NCBI GenBank assembly: GCA_023432805.1
Contig: JAEYUG010000050.1
Location: 1-33,652, forward strand
Direction of reading: 5' to 3'
Source: Bacteroidota bacterium
GTDB taxonomy: Bacteria > Bacteroidota > Ignavibacteria > SZUA-365
DNA: 33,652 nt
Shown: one piece after another, positions 25,885 to 33,193 of the stretch
Position numbering within the stretch: position 1 is the stretch's first letter
Layout: each line of letters starts with the position of its first letter
Program-made: the position numbers and the translations under genes
The notes under the pieces: generated by a model
The model's input: the letters and a program-made list of their open reading frames with translations, nothing else
Told to the model about the DNA's origin: nothing
Database searches by the model: none

Positions 25885-26832
25885 ATGCAAACCCGCCTTC
25901 TCCCGCTCGTCGTGGCGCTCATCGCCGCATCCCCCCTTCTCATGCCGACCGCCCACGCGCAGGAATACACGCGCATGGTCGAACGCCGCTTCGACATGGC
26001 AACGGCTTCGCCGACCGTGACCATCGACAGCCAGTTCGGCACGGTGACCGTCACATCCGGCGACAGGCAGGTCGTGACCGTGCGCGTCGAGCTCACGGTC
26101 GAGGCCGATTCGCGGGAGGACGCGCGCCGCATCGGAGAGGACATCGCGGTGGACGTGACCGGCACCCGCGAGCGTGTGACGCTGCGCACGACCTTCGGCA
26201 AGACCAGCGGCTCGAGCGAGAAGCGCTCGATGCGCGCCGATGTGACCGTCTCGGTACCGAAGGGCACCCGCCTGTCGGTGCGCAACCGCTTCGGCGCCAC
26301 CACCGTATCCCAGGTGATGGGCGCGGTCGAGTGCGAGGCAGGCTTCGGTGCGGTGACGATCACCCGCTGCGGTAGCGTCGACGTGCGCAACGAGTTCGGA
26401 AACACAAGCATCAATGGCGCACGCGGTGAGACCTCGGTGGTGTCGAAAAATGGTCGTGTTCGCGTGTGGGATATCCAGGGGGGAAGGATGGAAAATCGCT
26501 ATGGGGATATCGAGATCTCGAAGGCCACCGCCCCGATTACGGTCGCAGGTCAGATGGGAAGCATCCGCGCGACGCGCATTGCGGGGGGATCCATCGAGAA
26601 CGCCTATGGCAGCGTGGATGTCGAACTGCTGCCGGACTTCTCGGGCACGATCGAAGCACATGCCAGCTTCGGATCGATCACCAGCGATTACGATCTCGAA
26701 CCTCGGGAGAAAAGACGGGAGAAGTCCTACGGTCCCGTGCCGCAGGATCTGATCGGACGCGTCGGGACCGGGACGGGATCAATGCGGATCCGGAGCAACT
26801 TCGGCGACATCACCCTCCGACGCGGGAATTAA
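25885..26832 (+). CDS. DUF4097-family secreted beta-helix protein
   Basis: A 315-residue protein with a signal peptide (MQTRLLPLVVALIAASPLLM...AHAQ) followed by repeating short strands with G-x-[IV]-x-[IV] turns, such as QFGTVTVTSGDRQVVTVRVEL, RFGATTVSQVMGAVECEAGFG and NRYGDIEISKATAPITV, typical of DUF4097 putative adhesins with a beta-helix. I chose the ATG at 25885, with GAGG eight bases upstream and a clean signal peptide. An ATG at 25828 overlapping the previous gene would add a polar 19-residue leader. In many Bacteroidota these genes sit next to anti-sigma and PDZ genes, as here, so a role in envelope stress sensing is plausible but not shown. Confidence 0.82.
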   Translation: MQTRLLPLVVALIAASPLLMPTAHAQEYTRMVERRFDMATASPTVTIDSQFGTVTVTSGDRQVVTVRVELTVEADSREDARRIGEDIAVDVTGTRERVTLRTTFGKTSGSSEKRSMRADVTVSVPKGTRLSVRNRFGATTVSQVMGAVECEAGFGAVTITRCGSVDVRNEFGNTSINGARGETSVVSKNGRVRVWDIQGGRMENRYGDIEISKATAPITVAGQMGSIRATRIAGGSIENAYGSVDVELLPDFSGTIEAHASFGSITSDYDLEPREKRREKSYGPVPQDLIGRVGTGTGSMRIRSNFGDITLRRGN

Positions 26833-26842
26833 AGCAACCGAA

Positions 26843-26975
26843 CGGTCGGTAGACGCCCTCGTCCACCCTGGGAGGGCGGACGCCCTCGTCCACCCTGGGA
26901 GGACGGACGCCCTCGTCCACCCTGGGAGGACGGACGCCCTCGTCCACCCTGGGAGGACGGACGCCCTCGTCCGTC
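26843..26975 (+). repeat. 27-bp tandem array of REP-like palindromes (four full copies and one partial)
   Basis: Full units start at 26866, 26893, 26920 and 26947, with CCCTGGGAG, a left arm GACGGACG, the loop CCCT and a right arm. The first three have the right arm CGTCCACC, the fourth CGTCCGTC. A partial unit with left arm GGTAGACG precedes them at 26843-26865. The array lies between the convergent DUF4097 and DinB genes. Confidence 0.93.
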
Positions 26976-27006
26976 ACTCCCATATCATGCGCACTCCCTG
27001 CGCGTA

Positions 27007-27507
27007 TTACTCCTGCGGCGGCATGCCGTAGGCAGTCCATTCCTCGCGCGACGGACCATACACACCCGGCACCGCAAGACCCGCAAGACGCATCAGCACG
27101 GTCATCTGTGCCCGGTGATGAATCTCATGACGAATCAGCACCTGCAGCGTGACCGCATTCGGCCACTGCTCGCCGTACATGTCGTTGACGACACCGAGCG
27201 ATTCGGTGGTCCACTTCGTGCGCACATCCTCGAGCAGCGAAGCGGTTGTGGCGTCGTATGCCGCAACGATGTCAGCGGCGACTGCAGGAACGGGTGCGTC
27301 GTCGGCAGGACCCTTCACCTCGAGTCCCGTGCGGTTCATCATCTCACCGACGGCCGTGACCACGTGCCAGGCCATGCGTCCCAAGGGACGGCTTTCCGGT
27401 GTCGCCCGCTGCGTGAGCGATCCGTCGTTGAGCGCCTTCATGATCTTGAGCGTCGACTCGCGCTCGCGCCCGTAGTCGGCGATGAATTCTTCGATACTGC
27501 TGTACAT
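27007..27507 (-). CDS. DinB-family putative metal-dependent hydrolase/transferase
   Basis: A 166-residue four-helix protein of the DinB/YfiT superfamily. It keeps a histidine triad pattern: H48 in GRMAWHVVTAVGE, and the later pair in LIRHEIHHRAQMTVLMRL. In the family these bind a divalent metal (usually nickel or zinc) and some members act as thiol S-transferases with mycothiol or bacillithiol. AAGGAGA precedes the ATG at 27505-27507 at ideal spacing, which fixes the start. It is flanked on both sides by palindromic repeats and lies before the S9 peptidase gene on the same strand. Confidence 0.87.
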   Translation of the reverse strand: MYSSIEEFIADYGRERESTLKIMKALNDGSLTQRATPESRPLGRMAWHVVTAVGEMMNRTGLEVKGPADDAPVPAVAADIVAAYDATTASLLEDVRTKWTTESLGVVNDMYGEQWPNAVTLQVLIRHEIHHRAQMTVLMRLAGLAVPGVYGPSREEWTAYGMPPQE

Positions 27508-27547
27508 GGAAATCTCCTTATGGGAAAAATGGATGGCTGTGGGGTGC

Positions 27548-27624
27548 GAAAGGTCGGTGGACGCCCTTGTCCACCAATGACGGATGTTCAGTGGGGGCAG
27601 GTCGGACGAGGGCGTCCGTCCTCC
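27548..27624. repeat. Paired inverted REP-like copies downstream of the S9 peptidase gene
   Basis: A plus-oriented copy (GGTGGACG-CCCT-TGTCCACC, 27556-27575) is followed by the 22-nt spacer 27578-27599 and a minus-oriented copy at 27601-27624. The spacer, TGACGGATG...GGGGGCA, is the reverse complement (21 of 22) of the tail at 29683-29704. The block therefore forms one arm of an inverted repeat around the S9 gene. Confidence 0.9.
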
Positions 27625-29558
27625 TATTTCAGCAGGAACTCCTGCCAGAACATGGTGGTCGCCCACATGAGGTAGTCGCGGTTCGGCTTCTTGCGGAATC
27701 CATGTCCTTCATCCTTCGCAAACAAGGTCCACACCTTCGTGCCGTTGGCCTTCACCGCGGCCGCAATCTGCCGCGCCTCGCTCGCAGGCACGCGGGGATC
27801 GTTCTCGCCCTGCACCACGAACAGCGCGCTCTTGATCTTGTTCGCGTTCGTGAGCGGACTGATCTTGTTCAGGAAGTCCTTCATCGCGGGATCGCGCTCG
27901 TCGCCGTACTCGACCCGGCGCAGATCACGCCGATAGCTCTCGGTGTTGTTCAGGAAGGTCACGAAGTTCGAGATGCCGACGTTGTCGATGCCGCAGCGGA
28001 TGCGGTCGCCGTAATGCACGAGCGAGGCCAGCACCATGTAGCCACCGTACGACCCGCCCGAGACGGCCACGCGCGAGGCATCGAGTGCCGGTTGCGTGGC
28101 GATCCAGTCCAGCAGGGCGCCGATGTCCTTGACCGAGTTCTCGCGCAGGAACCCGTTGTCGAGGTTCAGATAGGTGCGTCCGTAGCCCGTCGAGCCGCGC
28201 ACGTTCGGTACGACCACGGTGCATCCGAGCTCGTTGACGAGGTACTGGTAGGTCGGGATGAAGCCGGGGCGGGACTGTCCTTCGGGTCCCCCATGAATGT
28301 CGATGATCACCGGCGACTTCCCCCGGGGGTTGCGGGGTGCGTACACGAACGCCGGAATCATGCGCTGCTTCCCATCCACCTTGTCAAACGTGGGATAGTG
28401 GATGAGTGTCGGATCGACGAAGGTTGAAAGGTCGAGTCCGCCGACTTCGCTCTGGGTCCACCGCGTGAGCGTGCTGGACGCGAGGTCGAGGGTGTAGACG
28501 TCGCTGGGACTCGCCGCCGTGTTCATCGTCATCGCGAGGCGGCGGCCGGCGGGGTCGAAGGTGAGCCCGCCGATGAGTCCGGTCGGGATGCCCTTCACGT
28601 CGAGCTTCTTCATGCCGGGCATGCGCAGGATGTGCAGGCGGCTGATGCCGTCTTCATTGACCGTGTAGGCCAGGTGGCGGCCGTCGTCGGAGAGTTCGAA
28701 CGACTCGATGTCCCACGCGAGGCCGGGGGTGATCAGCGTGCGCGTGCCGCGTGCGACGTCGTAGGCGTAGAGCGCGCTGAACTCGCCGCCCTCGTTGCTC
28801 TCGTAGTAAAGCGTGCGGCCGTCGGCACTCCACACCGCGCCGCCGTAGGAGGCGGGCTTGGTCGAGTCGGCCTCGATCGAGCGCATCGCGCCCGTGGCGA
28901 CGTCGAGGATGTAGGGATGCGACTCGGCGGCCGACACGTAGCGCGTGACGACCATCTTCGTCTCGTCGTGCGACCAGGCGCCACCGTACCATGCGCCCTC
29001 GCGCGCGGTCACGGGACGCGCGGTCTCGGGCTTGCCGGGATCCATGATCCAGACATCTGTGTCCTTTTTATTGCGCCGGTTGCTCGAGTACGAGATCCAC
29101 CGGCCCTTCTTCGACCAGGTCGCGCCCTCGTTGCGGCTCGTGCCGTCGGTGAGCATGCGCGCGAGTCCCGTCGCACGGTCGAAGTAGTACACCTGATAGA
29201 ACTCGTTGCCGCCGATATCCTTCGTGAAGAGAAAGCCGTTGCGCTTCGGACGGGGATCGCTCGCGGCGCCTCCGACCGGCTCTTCGAAGAACGTGATCTG
29301 CCGGCGCGCACCGCCGGGCACGTCGACCACGTGAATCTGCGCGGTGTTTCCGAAGCGCGTCGAGATGTAGACGCCCGATCCGGCGCGGTCCCAGTCCGCG
29401 AATCCCGCCGAGCGCACGTTCTGATACTGCAGCGTGCGTTCGACGACGCTGCGCGGGATGTCGGGGATGCCCGTGGCTTCGAGGTTGTCGGTCGGTTTGA
29501 CCTGCGCCGTCGCAGCGGAAGCCGCGCAGACCAGCACCATCAGCAGCAGTCGTTTCAT
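27624..29558 (-). CDS. S9-family serine peptidase (prolyl oligopeptidase/acylaminoacyl-peptidase-like), secreted
   Basis: A 644-residue peptidase with a signal peptide (MKRLLLMVLVCAASAATA). Residues about 45-390 form a beta-propeller of WD40/TolB-like blades (WSKKGRWISYSSNR, WSADGRTLYYESNEGGE, LSDDGRHLAYTVNEDG). The alpha/beta-hydrolase domain follows: the oxyanion region IDIHGGPEGQ, the nucleophile S503 in GGSYGGYM, the acid D587 in GENDPRV and the base H619 in EGHGF, the complete triad of the S9 family. It should cleave short peptides in the periplasm. The start is the first ATG of the signal peptide. Palindromic repeats lie on both sides, and the inverted 22-nt tails make the gene look like an inserted or invertible segment. 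Confidence 0.92.
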   Translation of the reverse strand: MKRLLLMVLVCAASAATAQVKPTDNLEATGIPDIPRSVVERTLQYQNVRSAGFADWDRAGSGVYISTRFGNTAQIHVVDVPGGARRQITFFEEPVGGAASDPRPKRNGFLFTKDIGGNEFYQVYYFDRATGLARMLTDGTSRNEGATWSKKGRWISYSSNRRNKKDTDVWIMDPGKPETARPVTAREGAWYGGAWSHDETKMVVTRYVSAAESHPYILDVATGAMRSIEADSTKPASYGGAVWSADGRTLYYESNEGGEFSALYAYDVARGTRTLITPGLAWDIESFELSDDGRHLAYTVNEDGISRLHILRMPGMKKLDVKGIPTGLIGGLTFDPAGRRLAMTMNTAASPSDVYTLDLASSTLTRWTQSEVGGLDLSTFVDPTLIHYPTFDKVDGKQRMIPAFVYAPRNPRGKSPVIIDIHGGPEGQSRPGFIPTYQYLVNELGCTVVVPNVRGSTGYGRTYLNLDNGFLRENSVKDIGALLDWIATQPALDASRVAVSGGSYGGYMVLASLVHYGDRIRCGIDNVGISNFVTFLNNTESYRRDLRRVEYGDERDPAMKDFLNKISPLTNANKIKSALFVVQGENDPRVPASEARQIAAAVKANGTKVWTLFAKDEGHGFRKKPNRDYLMWATTMFWQEFLLK

Positions 29559-29627
29559 GTCACACTCGAAATTGATTGGAAAGAAGAATAGCGCAGAATA
29601 CGCGAAACATACCGAAAAGGTTCACCC

Positions 29628-29704
29628 GGGAGGACGGACGCCCTCGTCCGTCCGAAAGGTCGGTGGACGCCCTCGTCCACCCTACCCCCACTGAACATCC
29701 GTCA
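29628..29704 (+). repeat. Tandem pair of REP-like palindromes with shared tail
   Basis: The first copy (GGGAG, arms GACGGACG/CGTCCGTC) spans 29628-29653 and the second (arms GGTGGACG/CGTCCACC) 29658-29682; both stems are perfect. The tail TACCCCCACTGAACATCC plus GTCA, 29683-29704, recurs inverted at 27578-27599. Its last three bases form the stop codon of the M23 peptidase gene. Confidence 0.92.
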
Positions 29705-30970
29705 CCGACGAACAGTCGCTTCCCCCGCCCGCTCAAGCTTCTCCCACCTCCCATCCACCGCCTTCATATGCTCTGCAAACCTCCCCATCCCCTCCTTCGG
29801 AATTCTCTGCAGCGGCGGATTCTTGATCGACCGCGGCGCCACCTGCCTGCCCCCAACGATGTACTCGAAGTGCAGATGCGGTCCGGTCGAATACCCCGTG
29901 CTGCCGACAAGTCCTACCGTCTGCCGCTGCCTGACCGCCTGTCCACGCCTGACCAGAATCTTCGACAGATGTCCATACCTCGTGCGCACACCCCCGGCGT
30001 GGGATACCTCGACCAGCTTCCCATAGCCGCCGCGGGTACCCGCGAAGGTCACCGTACCCGCCGCCACCGCCCAGGTGGGAGTGCCGGTGGGAGCACCATA
30101 GTCGGTTCCCGCATGCAGCTTCCTCCTGCCCGATATCGGATGCGTGCGCATCCCGAAGCCGCTCGTCACGCGCAGGATGCTCAGCGGGGCGCGCATGAAC
30201 GCGCGCGCGAGATTGCCGCCGTCGGGCGAGAACCAGCCGGAGATCTTCCGCGCGGTGTCGGCGTACCAGTAGCCCGCCACGCGGCCTGTCTCCTCGCCGT
30301 CGTAGGTGGCGGCGAGCAGGCGGCCGTAGCCGATCGTCTCGCCGTCGAGCAGCTTCTTCTCGAAGAGGATGCGGAAGCGGTCGCCCTCGCGCGGATCGAA
30401 GACGAAGTCGATGTCGTAGCCGAGCACGTCGGCATAGGCGGCGACCAGTTCGGGCGTCTCGCCGAGGTCGATGATCGATTTGTAGACCGAGTAGGTGAGC
30501 GCCCCCGCGATCGCGACCGTGTCCAGTGCGACCGTTTCATTGTGGCGCGCGGCCGCCAGCGCGCCGCTGCGCGCACGCGTGATGCGCCAGCTCGAGACCC
30601 GGTCCACCGTGTACGTGAACCCGTGCAGCTCGCCCGCGGAGTCGGTCTTCGCGACGAACGCCTCGCCGGGACGACATCCCGTAAACTCGAAGCCCGCCCG
30701 GCCCAGACAATTGAGAATCGTGTCGGCCACGGCGGGCGCGATGCCTGCGGATGTGAGGGATGTGCGGAAGGCCTGTCCCGGTCGGACCTCGCCCCGCGTG
30801 GATGCGAGGCCCGGCACTTCGACCTCCCGTGCCTGCCGCAGCTCCCCGGGGGAAGCCGTGCGAGGCGACTGCGTCTGCGCATCGCGTGCGATCCATGCGA
30901 AGCCGGCCAGCAGTGCGGCGGCCAGGGCAAGCACGGAAACGAGCACACGGGGTTCGAGTCGGGAGCGCAT
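29702..30970 (-). CDS. M23-family murein endopeptidase
   Basis: A 422-residue exported peptidase. A membrane helix or uncleaved signal sits at residues 9-28 (VLVSVLALAAALLAGFAWIA). A middle domain, about 50-240, with YDIDFVFDPREGDRFRILFE and YWYADT resembles the substrate-regulating module of OapA/MepM-type peptidases. The LytM domain has H286-x3-D290 in HAGTDYGAP and H365-L-H367 in GPHLHFEY, the full zinc-site set (the histidine, aspartate and H-x-H motifs). It should cut cross-links of peptidoglycan during wall growth. The ATG follows the tRNA terminator T run by only 10 bases with AAGG directly against it, so the transcript's origin is unclear. The stop codon lies inside a repeat. Confidence 0.9.
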   Translation of the reverse strand: MRSRLEPRVLVSVLALAAALLAGFAWIARDAQTQSPRTASPGELRQAREVEVPGLASTRGEVRPGQAFRTSLTSAGIAPAVADTILNCLGRAGFEFTGCRPGEAFVAKTDSAGELHGFTYTVDRVSSWRITRARSGALAAARHNETVALDTVAIAGALTYSVYKSIIDLGETPELVAAYADVLGYDIDFVFDPREGDRFRILFEKKLLDGETIGYGRLLAATYDGEETGRVAGYWYADTARKISGWFSPDGGNLARAFMRAPLSILRVTSGFGMRTHPISGRRKLHAGTDYGAPTGTPTWAVAAGTVTFAGTRGGYGKLVEVSHAGGVRTRYGHLSKILVRRGQAVRQRQTVGLVGSTGYSTGPHLHFEYIVGGRQVAPRSIKNPPLQRIPKEGMGRFAEHMKAVDGRWEKLERAGEATVRR

Positions 30971-30980
30971 CCTTGAAGAT

Positions 30981-31018
30981 AGGAAAAAAAGAAGAACCCG
31001 GCGAGTTGACCGGGTTCT
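30981..31018 (-). terminator. Intrinsic terminator of tRNA-Pro
   Basis: Stem AGAACCCGG/CCGGGTTCT with an 8-nt loop, followed on the minus strand by TTCTTTTTTTCC. It lies 10 bases downstream of the tRNA 3' end and just before the M23 peptidase start codon. Confidence 0.85.
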
Positions 31019-31028
31019 GAAAGTGTCG

Positions 31029-31102
<74 letters not shown>

Positions 31103-31138
31103 AACCGGGATCCACTCCTTGCGGAGCAGATCAGCATG

Positions 31139-31169
31139 CCAATATACACAAACATCGTAGATTTCGAAA
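31139..31169 (-). promoter_or_regulatory. Candidate Bacteroidota-type promoter of tRNA-Pro
   Basis: On the minus strand TTTC, 19 bases, then TATATTGG, each box one mismatch from TTTG-N19..21-TAnnTTTG. The likely transcription start near 31132 leaves a 30-base 5' leader before the tRNA. Confidence 0.42.
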
Positions 31170-31193
31170 GCTCGAGCGGACTGTGCGTCCCCC

Positions 31194-31221
31194 GGGACGA
31201 CGGACGCCCTCGTCCGTCACA
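31194..31221 (+). repeat. REP-like palindrome, single copy
   Basis: GGGAC followed by the perfect hairpin GACGGACG-CCCT-CGTCCGTC between the tRNA gene and the MerR gene. It lies 29 bases before the end of the MerR coding region and has the same arms as copy 1 of the 29628 block. Confidence 0.9.
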
Positions 31222-31249
31222 CGTCTCAACAGTCCATGTTGCCGGAATC

Positions 31250-31663
31250 CTACTCGGCGATCCTCTCCCTCAAATCCACCAGAAACTGCCTGATCGACAG
31301 CAGATCCGTCCGCAGCCTGCCTTCCGGCTCGAACACCAGCGCGGTCTGTGCCGGATCCTTGATCTGCATCTCGTCGCCCTGCTCCTCTTCGCCGCCCTCG
31401 AACACATCCGCACCGGGCGAATACGTTTTGAGCACCTGCTTTGCGCCCTCGATCGTGTACCGTTCCTCGCGCAGCAGTTTCTTGATGAACAGGATCAGCT
31501 GGATGTCCTTATTCGTGTAGATGCGGTTTCCGGCCCTGTTCTTGGCCGGTTTCAGCTCATCGAACTCCGACTCCCAGTACCGCAGCACATACTGTTCGAG
31601 GTTCGTGATCTTGCTCACCTCGCTAATCGAGTAGTACAGCTTCTTGATCGAAAAGTCCTTCAT
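31250..31663 (-). CDS. MerR-family transcriptional regulator
   Basis: A 137-residue regulator. An N-terminal winged helix-turn-helix (YYSISEVSKITNLEQYVLRYWESEFDELKP-type pattern, then NRIYTNKDIQLILFIKKLL) is followed by a coiled coil and a glutamate-rich tail. It has no cysteines of the metal-sensing kind and no effector domain, so it belongs to the short Bacteroidota MerR group. Targets are unknown. I chose the ATG at 31661-31663; longer frames have no matching domain. A good TTTG/TAnnTTTG-type promoter precedes it, and the tRNA gene lies downstream. Confidence 0.88.
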   Translation of the reverse strand: MKDFSIKKLYYSISEVSKITNLEQYVLRYWESEFDELKPAKNRAGNRIYTNKDIQLILFIKKLLREERYTIEGAKQVLKTYSPGADVFEGGEEEQGDEMQIKDPAQTALVFEPEGRLRTDLLSIRQFLVDLRERIAE

Positions 31664-31691
31664 GCCACCACACCCGCATCTATTGAACCTC

Positions 31692-31723
31692 GAAAAGTAA
31701 ACCCCACCCCTTGAACATGCAAG
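31692..31723 (-). promoter_or_regulatory. Candidate Bacteroidota-type promoter of the MerR gene
   Basis: On the minus strand CTTG, 20 bases, then TACTTTTC, one mismatch in each box from TTTG-N19..21-TAnnTTTG. It ends 28 bases before the ATG. Confidence 0.45.
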
Positions 31724-31895
31724 AATGAACCACCGACGAGAGAGGGGGGTGCAATCACTCGATCGAAGCTGCCTCGCACCACATCCCATATGCCGGATTT
31801 CAGCAGTCTGGCGCATTGGCGTGTAAACCACACATAGACGTCAAGGATGATGAAGATCCAGACGATTCACACACCAACCATCTCGTGGAGGAACA

Positions 31896-32528
31896 ATGAC
31901 CAGCCAGCACCCACCCGGCGCTTCAACTCCAAACACGCTGAAACCACGCACGTTTCGGATCATTCTTGCTGCTGTCTTCTTCGTTGGCTCCATGCTACCG
32001 GTGCTACGGGGATGCAACACCTCCTGGAATTCCTTTGAGGTCGTTCTCATTCTGACTGGGCGTTTCCCGGAAAACATCCTCGGATGGCTCCTGATCGGAT
32101 CGCTCCTCTTCATCGTAAGCATGATCACCATAGCCCTGTACACCTTCAGCAACAATGAGGCGAAGAGACCCCTCTTCGGCAAAGCATGGTCCATGACCCT
32201 GACCGCCTACGTCCTTGTCGTCCTGGCGTTTGTCCTACAAAATCCAAGAATGTTCGAAATCGGTTTCGGCTGGATCGTGTTGACCCTCCTATCAATTGTC
32301 GGACTGCTTCCATCCTTCTTCATGAAGCTGCTCCGCGTTCAAACCGGGACCGAGCTCGCTGAGGGACAGAGTGAATTTCCATTGAGTCCTTTCCATACTC
32401 CTCAATCCCACAACGCAGCGCCGCCGCCAGTCATACCCCCCGCTCCAACCGTACCACAAGTGCCATTTCCGCCCCCTCCTCCAACATCCGTTCCAATCCC
32501 ACCTCCACCACCCACTGCCGGTTCGTAA
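31896..32528 (+). CDS. Four-helix membrane protein with proline-rich tail
   Basis: A 210-residue protein of unknown function. Four hydrophobic segments are visible: about residues 21-38, 60-82, 98-114 and 122-142. The tail of about 50 residues is rich in proline (PPPPPTSVPIPPPPPTAGS) and probably disordered in the cytoplasm. GGAGG precedes the ATG at 31896. The downstream DUF4177-like and DUF4282-like genes lie on the same strand, and a similar poly-proline tail ends the last gene of the set. No homologous family is recognised. Confidence 0.7.
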   Translation: MTSQHPPGASTPNTLKPRTFRIILAAVFFVGSMLPVLRGCNTSWNSFEVVLILTGRFPENILGWLLIGSLLFIVSMITIALYTFSNNEAKRPLFGKAWSMTLTAYVLVVLAFVLQNPRMFEIGFGWIVLTLLSIVGLLPSFFMKLLRVQTGTELAEGQSEFPLSPFHTPQSHNAAPPPVIPPAPTVPQVPFPPPPPTSVPIPPPPPTAGS

Positions 32529-32602
32529 CATCCCTCTATCGGCATCATGCGATGTCGGCATCTGTAAACCTTGATACCGGTACACGCAAAGGAGTCTGAT
32601 GT

Positions 32603-32792
32603 ATGTACACGTACAAAATGGTACAAGTACCACCTGCAATTACCGTCAAGCAGAAGGGAAGCAAAAGGCCAGGAGGCGGCGTGGTATCTTCAAGAACATG
32701 TAAACGCGGCAGCGAGGGAGGGGTGGGAATTCTATCGCATCGACGAAGTTGGCGTACTTGCCACTACCGCTGGTCCCCCACCAATCCCCTGA
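32603..32792 (+). pseudogene. DUF4177-like small protein gene, frameshifted
   Basis: The start codon at 32603, with AAAGGAG eight bases upstream, begins MYTYKMVQVPPAITVKQKG, the usual opening of DUF4177-like proteins. After the A/G-rich stretch 32650-32667 the family sequence continues one base later in another frame: GQEAAWYLQEHVNAAAREGWEFYRIDEVGV, ending at 32792. A single inserted base would explain the split. It may be a real mutation, an assembly error in the homopolymers GGG/AAAA, or a programmed +1 shift. Without a shift, the first frame has no stop before the DUF4282 gene and continues into it as a likely artificial fusion. The intact protein would be about 63 residues. Confidence 0.68.
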
Positions 32793-32857
32793 AAAAAAAT
32801 GAGTGTTTCTCGTCGTCCGCACCCAATCAATCCATCCAGTACACACCGAGGAAACGC

Positions 32858-33193
32858 ATGACCATCAAGGATCTCTTCACCTTCGACAAAATGGTGACAC
32901 CGGTCATCATCAAGATTCTCTACCTGCTTGGCTTGCTTGGTGGCTTGGTGTTTGTCATCATCAGCGTGGTCAACAGTCTCTCAGTTAATGACTACGGGTA
33001 CATGTATGACACCAGCATCATGTCGCCCGGGAACCTCGGCGTCGTTGGCGCCATCTTTCTCTATGTCGTCGGGATCTTTGTCTGGCGTCTTTTTCTCGAG
33101 GCCGTCATCGTCATCTTCCAGATCTATCGCAACCTGAACGAGTCCGCCGAGATTCTCCGCAGTATGAATCAAAGCGCCGGAGGGAAGCCATGA
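32858..33193 (+). CDS. DUF4282-like membrane protein 1
   Basis: A 111-residue protein: MTIKDLFTFDKMVTPVIIKILYLLGLL-type start, two transmembrane helices (about 14-36 and 62-80) and the conserved end VWRLFLEAVIVIFQIYRNLNE. This is the pattern of DUF4282 proteins, small membrane proteins of unknown role that often occur in pairs. GAGGA precedes the ATG at 32858, which decides it against the longer frame starting at 32603. The next gene starts within its stop codon (ATGA overlap), so the two are translationally coupled. Confidence 0.82.
   Translation: MTIKDLFTFDKMVTPVIIKILYLLGLLGGLVFVIISVVNSLSVNDYGYMYDTSIMSPGNLGVVGAIFLYVVGIFVWRLFLEAVIVIFQIYRNLNESAEILRSMNQSAGGKP

Noticed and set aside
24191..26975. 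Tandem arrays considered as CRISPR
   Set aside because: The units are nearly identical over their full length, with no variable spacers, and no cas genes are near; the core is a palindrome of the REP kind.
26843..27040. Open frame translating to repeated VDEGVRPPR upstream of the DinB gene
   Set aside because: It consists of the 27-bp repeat read in one frame, with no start signal or other conserved sequence.
29559..29627. Possible promoter TATGTTTC before the S9 peptidase gene
   Set aside because: The box fits at -7, but there is no matching upstream element at the right distance; the position falls inside the repeat.
32603..33193. One 196-codon gene joining the DUF4177-like start to the DUF4282 protein
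   Set aside because: The middle section (about 70 codons) is the wrong frame of the DUF4177-like gene. GAGGA before ATG 32858 and the family start MTIKDLFTFDK support a separate gene.
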